DNA of 23,766 nucleotides from CAZPCT01 sp964585325 (GCA_964585325.1 CAZPCT010000019.1:1-23766); one strand, 5' to 3'; shown: positions 1 to 7,150, counted from the first letter of the stretch. The notes: a model not told the origin generated them from the sequence alone. Numbers and translations: made by a program.

Positions 1-18
1 GGCCTCTGGGTAGCCTGG

Positions 19-438
19 ATGTTGGGGAGACTTCGTCCTTTTTTCTTTGAGTTTGGTAAATTCGGTCTTGTGGGTGCGCTCAACACGTTTGTGGACCTGG
101 GAGTGCTCAATCTCTTTATTCTTTTTACCGGTCTGGCGGTAGGCACACCGTACGCCCTCTTTAAAGGCGTAGCCTTCTTGGTGGCCGTCATAAACAGCTA
201 TTATTGGAATAAACTCTGGACGTTCCAGACCAAAAGCGGGGGATTTACCCAATTCCTCATAGTTTCCGTTATAGGCTTTTTTGTGAACGTAGGAGTAGCA
301 TCACTCATAGTAAACGCTGTTGGCCCTGTAGGAGGCATTTCTGCGCCTCTGTGGGCAAATATAGGGGCTATAGCGGCTACCGCAGCCTCCCTCGTCTGGA
401 ACTTCATAGGGTACAAAAAGTTCGTCTTTAAGCAGTAA
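19..438 (+). CDS. GtrA-family membrane protein
   Basis: A 139-aa, very hydrophobic protein with about four predicted membrane helices (roughly residues 12-35, 43-62, 78-100 and 108-130). Family-typical features are visible: NTFVDLGVLN in the first helix, NSYYWNKLWTF after the second, and the closing WNFIGYKKFVF. GtrA-like proteins are thought to help flip or anchor polyprenyl-linked sugars and often sit beside or are fused to a dolichol-phosphate-mannose-synthase-like glycosyltransferase. The reading frame is open to the left edge of the window, so the protein could be the C-terminal part of such a fusion or start upstream. No clear Shine-Dalgarno site precedes the ATG at 19. The family call is firm; the transported substrate cannot be told. 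Confidence 0.85.
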   Translation: MLGRLRPFFFEFGKFGLVGALNTFVDLGVLNLFILFTGLAVGTPYALFKGVAFLVAVINSYYWNKLWTFQTKSGGFTQFLIVSVIGFFVNVGVASLIVNAVGPVGGISAPLWANIGAIAATAASLVWNFIGYKKFVFKQ

Positions 439-468
439 AAGCGCTCAAAAAGGGGACTTGACAAACTC

Positions 469-498
469 TTGACCTACATTGCATAAATGTGGTATTGT
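469..498 (+). promoter_or_regulatory. Promoter for the lipoprotein gene
   Basis: TTGACC at 469-474 lies 18 bases before TATTGT at 493-498, which is preceded by TGTGG, giving an extended -10 of the form TGTGGTATTGT. A second -35-like TTGACA lies at 458-463. The same TGTGGTA form recurs at other promoters in the window. Predicted start near 505 leaves a leader of about 80 nt. Confidence 0.55.
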
Positions 499-583
499 TT
501 TATTAAGCTAGAAATAGCGATATCTATAAAAAGCGGTACCTTCTAGAACCAAACAAGGACCCCAACCTGAGAGGAGGCGCACT

Positions 584-1114
584 ATGCTGCGCACCCTGAT
601 CATCGCCATCGTCCTGACCCTGACCGGGTGCGGGACGGCGCTCGCCCAGAACGACCGCGGCTTCTTCGAAAGAGTCGCGGACGCCGCTATCAACAACGCC
701 GACTTCCAGGTAGAGGTCACGTACGACAACGACGAGATGGAGGTGGAGGTGGGAGGCGAGACGGCCGACGGCCGTGTCCGCGCTCGCGGACGTCGCGCTT
801 GGGGCTACTCTGCCTCCATCACGCCCAAGCTCAATGACTTCGTGCCGTGTGACAGTCTGGACATCTACGTGGACGACGAATTCCACGCCACGGTGTCCCC
901 GAACGTCCGCGGCGAAGAGCGGGAAAAGGCGACGAAGCGCTTCGGAAAATTCACGCCCGGAGAGCGCGTGGGCGTCTACCTCGTCTGCCTCAGCTCGGAG
1001 CCCCGGCTCAACGGGGTGGAGAGCGAGGTCCGGTACGCCCGGCTGGAGAGCCGGGAGAACACCACGGTGGAGTTCCGGGCCGGCGATTTCCCGGACTTCC
1101 CCAGGCTCCGCTAG
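584..1114 (+). CDS. Small secreted lipoprotein of unknown function
   Basis: A 176-aa protein with an N-terminal signal of the lipoprotein type: a hydrophobic stretch (residues 3-14) ending in the lipobox LTGC, with Cys16 as the likely lipidated residue. The mature part is charged and looks beta-rich, with acidic patches such as YDNDEMEVEV and two later Cys (near residues 87 and 135) that might form a disulfide. I do not recognise a domain. The ATG at 584 is preceded by GAGAGGAGG about 7 bases upstream, one of the strongest ribosome-binding sites here. Third codon positions are strongly C/G-biased compared with gtrA, and the gene has its own promoter and terminator, so it behaves as a stand-alone cassette. 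The opposite-strand 200-aa frame is a shadow of this GC-rich gene. Confidence 0.8.
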   Translation: MLRTLIIAIVLTLTGCGTALAQNDRGFFERVADAAINNADFQVEVTYDNDEMEVEVGGETADGRVRARGRRAWGYSASITPKLNDFVPCDSLDIYVDDEFHATVSPNVRGEEREKATKRFGKFTPGERVGVYLVCLSSEPRLNGVESEVRYARLESRENTTVEFRAGDFPDFPRLR

Positions 1115-1134
1115 GGGCCAGTACACCGACTACG

Positions 1135-1175
1135 GGGGTTCCCATCAGGCAGCAGTTTGCCTAATAGGGGACCCC
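1135..1175 (+). other. Long RNA hairpin 3' of the lipoprotein gene
   Basis: GGGGTTCCC (1135-1143) pairs over nine positions with GGGGACCCC (1167-1175), including one T-G wobble. Inside, AGGCA (1147-1151) pairs with TGCCT (1158-1162) around a six-base loop. There is no T-run, so it is not itself a terminator. It could protect the mRNA 3' end or be part of a small 3'-UTR RNA. Confidence 0.6.
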
Positions 1176-1186
1176 ACGTGGTCCGT

Positions 1187-1251
1187 CCGGTAGTGTATGT
1201 GCATCAAACGGAAAAACCGTAGGCTATGCACATACTACTACCGGATTTTTT
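1187..1251 (+). terminator. Rho-independent terminator of the lipoprotein gene
   Basis: CCGGTAGT-TATGTGCAT pairs with ATGCACATAC-TACTACCGG over roughly 17 base pairs with small bulges; a minor hairpin (ACGG/CCGT) fills the loop. TTTTTT follows at 1246-1251. The stem is unusually long for a simple terminator. Confidence 0.85.
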
Positions 1252-1291
1252 CTTACAAAAAATTTATTTGTGACATTCGCATTTTCATACC

Positions 1292-1341
1292 AAAAACGTC
1301 CGCAAGCAGCGCGGCCCCAAAGACGCGCAGCCTACGGACGT
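1292..1341 (-). terminator. Terminator of the histidine kinase-response regulator operon
   Basis: Read on the minus strand, ACGTCCG (1341-1335) pairs with CGGACGT (1302-1296), with inner GCGCG/CGCGC pairing, and a T-run follows at 1296-1292. It lies just downstream of the response regulator stop. Confidence 0.7.
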
Positions 1342-1365
1342 CGCCGTAAACTCTTCATCTGTCTA

Positions 1366-1794
1366 TTACTGGCTTAAGTAGGAAGGGAAGGGTTTGGCCG
1401 CACCCTTAGCAAGCACCTGCACCTTATCTATCACCTCCTTTATGGAGTAACCTGCCTTTTCAATGTAATAAGCGGGCCGGTCTTGCATCACGCTCTTTAG
1501 GATCTTTTGGTTTGCCGAAAGGTTCGTGATCATCATAATAGGAACATTCTTCCCATATTCGCTGGACATGCGCAATTTTTGCATTACCCGCAGCCCGTTC
1601 ATCTTGGGAAGCATGATGTCAAGAAGTATTACGTCCGGCTTCTCCTCAAGCGCAATGTCAAAACCTTCCTGCCCGTCCCGTGCCTCAAGTACCCGGAACC
1701 CTGTTTCACCAAGGTTGTCCGCAAGCACTTCGCGGAGCGAGGACTCGTCCTCTACAATGAGGACCTTTTTTCGTGTGTCTTGTTCTGTTGCCAT
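1366..1794 (-). CDS. Single-domain response regulator (CheY-like)
   Basis: A 142-aa receiver domain with no output domain. The acidic pair is E15/D16 in VLIVEDE, the phosphoacceptor is D59 in VILLDIMLP, the switch residue is T90 in MMITN, and the conserved Lys is K113 in YYIEKAGYS. It presumably takes phosphate from the kinase encoded 51 bases upstream on the same strand. Lacking a DNA-binding domain, it should act by protein-protein contact or as part of a relay. The ATG at 1794 has no SD. The gene closes the operon; a terminator follows. Confidence 0.92.
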   Translation of the reverse strand: MATEQDTRKKVLIVEDESSLREVLADNLGETGFRVLEARDGQEGFDIALEEKPDVILLDIMLPKMNGLRVMQKLRMSSEYGKNVPIMMITNLSANQKILKSVMQDRPAYYIEKAGYSIKEVIDKVQVLAKGAAKPFPSYLSQ

Positions 1795-1845
1795 GATTGT
1801 ACTACGTCTAGAAGCGTCAACTTCACTTTTACGACCTTTATGTTT

Positions 1846-4185
1846 TTACTGTTCAATTTTCTCTTGTTGTAGCTGCAGCTGCACCCGCGTGTTTTCCTTG
1901 GGGAGGTACACGTAAAATGCCGTGCCTTTACCAACCTGTGATTTCAGCCAAATCTTACCGCCCATGAGCTCTGTAAGCTGCTTAGCTATGTAGAGCCCCA
2001 GACCAGAGCCCTCGTGGTTTGACTCCCGGGTTACGTCGCATCTAAAGAACTTGCTAAATATCTTGCTCCGATCCTCCCGTGAAATACCGTACCCATTATC
2101 CCGCACTTGAATAATAATTCCTTTTTCCTTGTCTCTACTGGGCGACTTCCCTCTAGATGGAGGAGCGCCGGCATACACCCGCACCTGCACCCACTTCTCT
2201 TGTCTGCTTTCTGGAATGTACTTAAGTGCGTTGGAAATAAGATTCTGCACCACTATCTGTGTTATACGGGGATCAAGCTGTACGTGGGGTAGGTCCTCCT
2301 CATACTCTTCCTTAAGCACCACCTGATTCTCCGCCACGTCACCCTTCAGGTCCGCCACCACCTCCTGTACAAGCCTCACCACGTGGGTAGGTTGGGGTTC
2401 TATCACCACCGTGCCCAGCTCAAGCCGTGAGACATTAAGAAGTGAGTTCACCAGCCGTATAAGCCGCTGGTTGGCGGTATGTATCTGCCTAAGATATTTG
2501 ACGTTCTTACCACCCTCGTCCTTTCCGGCCCGCATAAGAAGTGTCTCTGCATACCAGTTGATAGTAGAGAGGGGAGTGCGCAGTTGGTGGGAAGCAATGG
2601 AGATGAATTCGTTCTTTGCCTCGTCTATTTCTTTTTCCTTTGTCACATCTTTAAATACCACCACCTTACCGCGCATTTTACCCTTGAGGATGACAGGGGA
2701 CGCAATGGTGCTGACAGGGAAGCGCGTGCCGTCACTGCGCACATAATAACGGTTGTCAGAGGTAGTGATGTGCGAAACATGATCTTTTCCTGCCCGCCCC
2801 AGCGGCCGTTTGTCCAGCGGAACAAGCGCCCCTTGCTCGTCCACCATTTTAAGAACGTCCACCGCGTGCTTGCCAATCATCTCGCCCCGGGGGTAACGGA
2901 GAATGGTCTCACTAATGTGATTAGTAAGCACTATGTGGTCTTCGTTGTCCGTCACCACCAGACCCTCACCAATGCTTTCTAAAATAGCCTCTGCCTTCAC
3001 TTTCTCATGCTCCATCTGCTCCTTCGTGTATTCCAGTTCATCAATATGGTGCGTGAGCAATCTGTTTGCCTTGTTAAGCTCCCGGTAGGTACGCATCCAC
3101 TTACTTTCCAAAACCCGCCGCTTCTCAAGCTCCTCCTGAGCTTGTGTGAACAGCTGGGCGTTGCGGATAGCAAGCGTGGCTTTATGTGCCAGCTGCTCAA
3201 CAAAATGAACGTCATCCTCCACATACTTGTTCTTCTTATCTGAACGAATAAACGTCATGGCCCCCAGCGCCTGACCCTCGCTCATAAGTGGCACAATAAT
3301 AGCAGATGTGAGGCCTGCTTTTTGAATCATTTTAAGATGTTCCTCATCCTGCGCCACAGACACAAGCATCTCTGGGTTGATGTTCTGCACAAAGAGTGTC
3401 TTTCCGGTTCGCATCGCCTCGTATACTCCGTTTTTTGCGTCCTTCCGGGGTGGATATTTGTCGTGAATGGCGTTAGCTAATGTTACCTTTTCCGGATCCT
3501 TGTGGGCCACGGTAAACTTTTGTAATGTCCCTTTTTCGTCCACCATGTCTATAGTGCACCAGTCAGCATACGTAGGGACCACCATTGAGGCCACGTTCTG
3601 CAATGTTTCCCTGTACTCCAAGGACGAGGAAAGAAGCGCGCCGGCTTCCGCCAAAAACGCCATACGCGCGTGTTCCTCTCTGAGTTGCTCGTTGGCCTTC
3701 TGCAGCTCGGCAGTACGCTCCTCAACTTTTTCTTGCAGCTCGTGATGTGCCTCTGTTTTCTGGGTGACGTCACGGGAACTTACCAGCACGCCCTCAATGA
3801 CTGGGTCCCTCAAAAGATTAACTCCAACAGATTCAAGATGTTTCCACGTGCCATTTTTATGTCTGTATCTAAAAGCAACAGACCGGATGCCGTCTGGCTC
3901 CGTAAGAAGCTCTGTAAATACTTTCTGCACGCGCTGCACGTCCTCAGGGTGAATAAAGTCAAACGCGCTTGTCCCTACACGTTCTTCCTGTGTATAGCCA
4001 AACATTTCTGTAATGCGCGGGTTGTCATACCGCACGGTACCTTTCACGTCCAGTACGGTGATGATGTCCGTTGCATTTTCAATAAGCAGCCGAAAAGTCT
4101 GAGCCGTACCCGAAAGGGGAGTGGTCTTTTTGTGCGTTTTTTCACGCACATTGCTGGGTATGAATGTGTGTTGCGGTGTGCTCAT
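1846..4185 (-). CDS. Soluble hybrid-sensor histidine kinase: PAS-GAF-PAS-HisKA-HATPase
   Basis: A 779-aa kinase with no membrane helix, hence cytoplasmic. In order: PAS (about 28-140, ending SSRDVTQKTEA with a PAC-like motif), coiled coil (145-175), GAF (about 180-345), a second coiled coil (350-400), PAS (about 400-515), HisKA with the phospho-His in IASHQLRTPLS near residue 530, then HATPase_c with N-box ISNALKYIPE, G1 DNGYGIS, F-box FSKFFR and G2 GSGLGLYIAKQL. It would sense an intracellular ligand or redox state and phosphorylate the response regulator directly downstream. The ATG at 4185 is preferred over an in-frame TTG two codons earlier; neither has an SD. There is no receiver domain despite the PAS-rich layout. 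Confidence 0.93.
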   Translation of the reverse strand: MSTPQHTFIPSNVREKTHKKTTPLSGTAQTFRLLIENATDIITVLDVKGTVRYDNPRITEMFGYTQEERVGTSAFDFIHPEDVQRVQKVFTELLTEPDGIRSVAFRYRHKNGTWKHLESVGVNLLRDPVIEGVLVSSRDVTQKTEAHHELQEKVEERTAELQKANEQLREEHARMAFLAEAGALLSSSLEYRETLQNVASMVVPTYADWCTIDMVDEKGTLQKFTVAHKDPEKVTLANAIHDKYPPRKDAKNGVYEAMRTGKTLFVQNINPEMLVSVAQDEEHLKMIQKAGLTSAIIVPLMSEGQALGAMTFIRSDKKNKYVEDDVHFVEQLAHKATLAIRNAQLFTQAQEELEKRRVLESKWMRTYRELNKANRLLTHHIDELEYTKEQMEHEKVKAEAILESIGEGLVVTDNEDHIVLTNHISETILRYPRGEMIGKHAVDVLKMVDEQGALVPLDKRPLGRAGKDHVSHITTSDNRYYVRSDGTRFPVSTIASPVILKGKMRGKVVVFKDVTKEKEIDEAKNEFISIASHQLRTPLSTINWYAETLLMRAGKDEGGKNVKYLRQIHTANQRLIRLVNSLLNVSRLELGTVVIEPQPTHVVRLVQEVVADLKGDVAENQVVLKEEYEEDLPHVQLDPRITQIVVQNLISNALKYIPESRQEKWVQVRVYAGAPPSRGKSPSRDKEKGIIIQVRDNGYGISREDRSKIFSKFFRCDVTRESNHEGSGLGLYIAKQLTELMGGKIWLKSQVGKGTAFYVYLPKENTRVQLQLQQEKIEQ

Positions 4186-4390
4186 AATCAAAAATTACCG
4201 ACAGTCTACGTCTTCGTTTCAGAGAATCTTCAGATACGGCGATACGTCCCACTGTTCCGTAGGGTTGTTGAGTTGGGCAACTGATTAGGGGTCACCCACG
4301 TAAGGGGCGCTGATCCGTTGCTCAGTGACTTCAACCTAGCAACGTTTAGGAAGGTTGGGAAGAGGGGGAGGCATATATCTTCTCCGCAAC

Positions 4391-4412
4391 TTATACACAA
4401 AGGTTATCCACA
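4391..4412 (+). promoter_or_regulatory. Tandem DnaA-box-like sites
   Basis: TTATACACA (4391-4399) and TTATCCACA (4404-4412) lie in the same direction four bases apart. The second is an exact match to the classical bacterial DnaA box and the first fits TTATNCACA. No dnaA or dnaN gene is in the window, so this is not obviously the replication origin; it could be a titration or regulatory cluster. Confidence 0.5.
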
Positions 4413-4418
4413 AACACG

Positions 4419-4439
4419 TAAAAACGAGGCAGAGCCTCG
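4419..4439 (-). terminator. Second terminator downstream of the HNH gene
   Basis: On the minus strand CGAGGC pairs with GCCTCG around a three-base loop (4439-4425), followed by TTTTT (4424-4420). It is a back-up to the larger hairpin at 4452-4497. Confidence 0.65.
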
Positions 4440-4451
4440 CGTGGTGTGTGT

Positions 4452-4497
4452 AAAAAATAGTGTGTGATAGGCCCGCCCGGTCGTGCGGGCCCATCAC
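4452..4497 (-). terminator. Terminator of the HNH gene
   Basis: On the minus strand GTGAT-GGGCCCGC pairs with GCGGGCC-TATCAC (13 pairs, one G-T) around an eight-base loop (4497-4464). T6 follows at 4457-4452. Confidence 0.8.
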
Positions 4498-4568
4498 GGT
4501 ATGCGTACATCCCCCATGCCCCGTCCCGAGCAAAGAGGAGCTATCTCATAGTCCACCTCCGCGCTTAG

Positions 4569-5120
4569 TTAGAAGGGGATGACTCGAGAGAACTCTTCGT
4601 CCGTCAGCTCGGACATCGTCTTGAACACACCAGGAGCGACTTCGTACTTTTTCCTGCTCGTGTTTCCGCGATTCACTGAACTCGGCAGCCACTGCAGATT
4701 CCACGCCACGTTGTTACGAGGATTGCGGTCAATGTGGTGTGCATCCCACTCTTCACCGGGCTTGGGACCATGAAACATCCACGTCACCAATATATTCACC
4801 TGCGGCTGCCAACGCACACCCGGTTGAGAAAGGTAGACGTAGCGATAGTCCTCTTCGCCGTACTCGCTCATGATGTAACCGGGCGTAGAACCTCGGCGCC
4901 CCCCCAAGCTCATTACGCGGCCGTGAGAACTTGCTAGGTACGGCCACAACTTCTTCCCGTTGCGGTAATCAAAGATCTGACACCACACCTCTTCCTCGCT
5001 GGGACGCGTGAAGTCAAAAAGGCGCCACAGCTCGTCTGGTGGGCAGACCAACATCTGAGCCTCCAGGAAGGTAACCGGGGTCTCAGACGCAACGATGATA
5101 GTGCCGTTGCTTCCAGACAT
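4569..5120 (-). CDS. Free-standing HNH endonuclease with NUMOD4-like N-terminus
   Basis: A 183-aa protein. An aromatic-rich stretch around residues 66-77 (YLASSHGRVMSL) resembles the NUMOD4 motif of homing endonucleases. The C-terminal half has a HNH_3-type nuclease core: VNILVTWMFHGPKP, then EEWDAHHIDRNPRNN with the catalytic His pair and metal-binding Asp, then VAWNLQWLPSSVN. This combination is typical of phage-type homing nucleases, so it is probably a selfish gene or part of a defence function. The ATG at 5120 follows GGAGGG, but that site sits inside a hairpin. It has its own promoter and two terminators. No interrupted host gene or intron is seen around it. Confidence 0.85.
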   Translation of the reverse strand: MSGSNGTIIVASETPVTFLEAQMLVCPPDELWRLFDFTRPSEEEVWCQIFDYRNGKKLWPYLASSHGRVMSLGGRRGSTPGYIMSEYGEEDYRYVYLSQPGVRWQPQVNILVTWMFHGPKPGEEWDAHHIDRNPRNNVAWNLQWLPSSVNRGNTSRKKYEVAPGVFKTMSELTDEEFSRVIPF

Positions 5121-5122
5121 CG

Positions 5123-5138
5123 TACCCTCCAGAGGGTA
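5123..5138 (-). promoter_or_regulatory. Hairpin covering the HNH ribosome-binding site
   Basis: TACCCT and AGGGTA form six pairs around a four-base loop; the SD GGAGGG lies in the loop and 3' arm, three bases before the ATG. A second hairpin, CCCCGG/CCGGGG at 5151-5168, lies further up the leader. Sequestered RBS structures are known from phage homing endonuclease genes. Confidence 0.5.
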
Positions 5139-5186
5139 GACAGAGAGATACCCCGGACACTGCCGGGGACGAATGGAACTGCTCGT

Positions 5187-5192
5187 ATTATA
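5187..5192 (-). promoter_or_regulatory. -10 element of the HNH gene
   Basis: A perfect TATAAT on the minus strand preceded by TTGA. No good TTGACA-like -35 is present at the right spacing. The start near 5180 would give a leader of about 60 nt containing both hairpins. Confidence 0.5.
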
Positions 5193-5251
5193 TCAAGCTG
5201 CCCCAATCACGCACTGTGGAAAGGTGCATAACATGGGAATAAAACTACATT

Positions 5252-5290
5252 AAAAAGCGCAAGGCGCGACGAGCTCCTTCTCGTCGCGCC
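5252..5290 (-). terminator. Terminator of the HhH-GPD-like gene
   Basis: On the minus strand GGCGCGACGAG pairs perfectly with CTCGTCGCGCC (11 bp, six-base loop), followed a few bases later by TTTTT at 5256-5252. Confidence 0.88.
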
Positions 5291-5292
5291 TG

Positions 5293-6339
5293 CTAAGTTC
5301 CAAAAAACAGATCTTGTTGGTACTCGGGCGGCTCTTCCCGTCTGCCGCGCAGCACCACTCGGCCTCGCCGGTAGTACTCTGCAGCGGGAATGTTGTTCTT
5401 GCACGTCGCCTCCACGGGGCAGATGGCGCATGAGCGCTCAAACCACTTCACTTGCGTCCTGTCCCATGTAACCTGCAGGGGAACCAGAACCGTGTTGCGC
5501 GCATCATAGCCCTCTGGTTGCAAAGTGGCATTCCCTGGATGCCACCTGCAAAACGTGCGGGACAGCAGCCACAGCACGTCCGCCAACGCCACCGGACTTA
5601 CCCCATACTCCTCACAGTAGCGAGTCGTCACCTCCCGCGCCTTCTTCGCCAAGTGATACCGTTTAAGGTCGTCACCAAACGAAGCATCTTGCACGTAGAG
5701 TATCTCGTGTGCCGTGAGTACGCGCAGAATGTGGAAGTCCGCAGGCACGGGGAAGACGAAAGGCTCTATGAGCTTCGCCTCCATCAGGTAATAGATGAGC
5801 ATACTCACAAGCTTCTCCTGAAGTCCTGGGAAGCCGTACGACTCATCGTAGCTGAACTGAGCGTTGTCACAGATGATGCGGCGGCAAACCTCTTCGTAGT
5901 CAGGGCCGTCCTTGAAGAGGTTGCGTGGGTCGCCCTCCCAGTGAAGCTCAAACTTCTTGAGCCCCGCTGCCCAGAAACGGCTGATCTCTTCCGCCTTCTG
6001 TGTTAACCCCTCTTCCTCCAAAGCACGGAGGATCTTCTTGGTCACCGCCTTCTCGTTGCCGTTGACGACATAGGAGGGCCTGAAGAGCTCGGGGTACCGC
6101 TCGTAAATCTGAATGATGCTTGCAAATGCCCGGTTGCTGTTCTGGCCACCACGCATTTCCAACGTTTCAACATAGAGGAAGTTCACGTGCTCTACCGTGC
6201 CGACCTCCAGGTTGCTGGGGAAATTCCGCTGCGGGAGCGTATGGATACTCCTGTCATACGGAGGGTCAAGCTTTTCGTACGCATCAAGCAAGGGAGAGAA
6301 CACCTCGTGAGCGCGCTTCCAGTTAATCAACACCGCCAT
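5293..6339 (-). CDS. Divergent HhH-GPD DNA glycosylase-like protein with Cys cluster
   Basis: A 348-aa protein I do not recognise by name. Residues 168-187 (YGFPGLQEKLVSMLIYYL) look like the helix-hairpin-helix of endonuclease III/MutY enzymes. They are followed at 196-207 by FPVPADFHILRV, which lines up with the catalytic GPD-Asp segment (VDTHVxRV); D201 would be the catalytic Asp. Near the C-terminus C304-x2-C307-x5-C313 matches the last three ligands of the endonuclease III 4Fe-4S loop; C264, about 40 residues earlier, could be the fourth. It is thus probably a base-excision glycosylase or a relative. The ATG follows AAAGGAGGTGA, a near-perfect SD; promoter and terminator are its own. The motif reading is an inference from a few short matches. 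Confidence 0.55.
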   Translation of the reverse strand: MAVLINWKRAHEVFSPLLDAYEKLDPPYDRSIHTLPQRNFPSNLEVGTVEHVNFLYVETLEMRGGQNSNRAFASIIQIYERYPELFRPSYVVNGNEKAVTKKILRALEEEGLTQKAEEISRFWAAGLKKFELHWEGDPRNLFKDGPDYEEVCRRIICDNAQFSYDESYGFPGLQEKLVSMLIYYLMEAKLIEPFVFPVPADFHILRVLTAHEILYVQDASFGDDLKRYHLAKKAREVTTRYCEEYGVSPVALADVLWLLSRTFCRWHPGNATLQPEGYDARNTVLVPLQVTWDRTQVKWFERSCAICPVEATCKNNIPAAEYYRRGRVVLRGRREEPPEYQQDLFFGT

Positions 6340-6392
6340 CTATCTCACCTCCTTTCGGCAAGGTGTCTGAATTTCCGTAAAACGCTCCTCTC

Positions 6393-6421
6393 AGAGTACG
6401 TGAGCTACTATGTTCCGTCAA
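6393..6421 (-). promoter_or_regulatory. Promoter of the HhH-GPD-like gene
   Basis: On the minus strand TTGACG (6421-6416), a 17-base spacer, then TACTCT (6398-6393). The leader would be about 45 nt and includes the strong SD. Confidence 0.65.
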
Positions 6422-6464
6422 TAACGCTAGAAAATGTAAGAAAATCGTGTTATTTTCAGCACAT

Positions 6465-6535
6465 TGCGGGATCGTCTAATGGTAGGACAGCGGCCTTTGA
6501 AGCCGTTAATCCAGGTTCGAATCCTGGTCCCGCAA
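6465..6535 (+). tRNA. tRNA-Gln (anticodon TTG)
   Basis: Full cloverleaf: acceptor TGCGGGA/TCCCGCA, D-arm with TCTAATGGTAGGA, anticodon stem GCGGC/GCCGT around CTTTGAA (anticodon TTG, reading CAA), T-arm CCAGG-TTCGAAT-CCTGG and discriminator A at 6535. The 3' CCA is not encoded and must be added by a nucleotidyltransferase. Confidence 0.97.
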
Positions 6536-6536
6536 C

Positions 6537-7055
6537 ATGTTAGAGCTTGCACGAAGTGCATTGAGTAACTTAGTCGAGGCTATTACTTTTGATAGATTTA
6601 TCGCGCTTTTGGAAGTTGTTACAATAGGAATTGCCGCAATCTTAGCTTTTAGAGTTGGTAAGAGACAAAATCAAATCAACGAAAATTTACTCGGGTTACA
6701 CCTCACACCGCGATTAACTGTAACGTGTGATCCAAAGGGTAAAAAAATTCATATATCAAACCAGGGGGGAAGTACGGTTTATGTGTGGGGCTTTCAAGGC
6801 TTAGGCTTTAGTAACAAGATTGGTGAGGAGCCTGTAGCAATCGAACCAAATGCGAGCATAAAGATTAAGGTGTTTGATCTATTTACCATCGCAAAAACAA
6901 AGAAAGCCAGCTCTGTAGAACCAATTTTTATTTTTGTTTCTACAATTGATGGGAAAAAATTTAAACTCAAAACAACAATTCATTTTGATTTTGAAGATAG
7001 CGAACTTCAGGATGTGCGAGCTCAGAATCATCCAATTGGAGAGTGGAGAGAGTAA
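6537..7055 (+). CDS. AT-rich hypothetical protein with one membrane helix
   Basis: A 172-aa protein of unknown function. Residues about 20-41 (FIALLEVVTIGIAAILAF) form one membrane helix, followed by a basic stretch (RVGKRQNQ) and a soluble, beta-rich C-terminal domain ending in acidic residues; topology suggests a cytoplasmic tail. It is clearly more AT-rich than its neighbours, a sign of separate origin. The only ATG lies one base after the tRNA-Gln discriminator, so there is no SD; cleavage of a shared transcript at the tRNA 3' end would create a nearly leaderless mRNA. Confidence 0.7.
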   Translation: MLELARSALSNLVEAITFDRFIALLEVVTIGIAAILAFRVGKRQNQINENLLGLHLTPRLTVTCDPKGKKIHISNQGGSTVYVWGFQGLGFSNKIGEEPVAIEPNASIKIKVFDLFTIAKTKKASSVEPIFIFVSTIDGKKFKLKTTIHFDFEDSELQDVRAQNHPIGEWRE

Positions 7056-7123
7056 CTGCACGTGATGCGTCGATTTAAATAATTTTGAGATAGCTATTCG
7101 GTCAAGCGGAGTAAGGTGTCAAA

Positions 7124-7150
7124 CGGTTCTAGCGGTTCTAGCGCCTCTAG
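7124..7150 (+). repeat. Three tandem 9-bp repeats
   Basis: CGGTTCTAG, CGGTTCTAG and CGCCTCTAG follow one another without a gap. They lie in the 188-bp gap between the AT-rich ORF and the promoter of the exonuclease gene, in no convincing reading frame. Confidence 0.75.

Larger units (their letters stand above)
4192..4450. other. Intergenic region with nested inverted repeats
   Basis: No convincing gene. AGTTG/CAACT (4271-4275, 4278-4282), CGTTGCT/AGCAACG (4316-4322, 4338-4344) and CAACCT/AGGTTG (4332-4337, 4352-4357) overlap and could form alternative structures. Part of the stretch should be the 5' leader of the kinase gene, whose promoter I could not place. A purine tract at 4360-4372 separates these repeats from two DnaA-box-like sites. 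Confidence 0.4.

Noticed and set aside
524..1126. 200-codon minus-strand frame opposite the lipoprotein
   Set aside because: Arises from GC-rich third positions of the plus-strand gene, which has an SD, lipobox, promoter and terminator.
1770..1825. Internal promoter for the response regulator (TTGACG and TACAAT before its ATG)
   Set aside because: The two boxes are only 13 bases apart and the -10 abuts the start codon; co-transcription with the kinase is simpler.
3670..4284. 204-codon plus-strand frame opposite the histidine kinase
   Set aside because: The minus frame has clear PAS domains there; the plus frame has no SD and no recognisable motif.
4336..4533. 65-codon minus-strand frame in the gap before the kinase
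   Set aside because: It runs through two terminators and the DnaA-box pair and has no SD.
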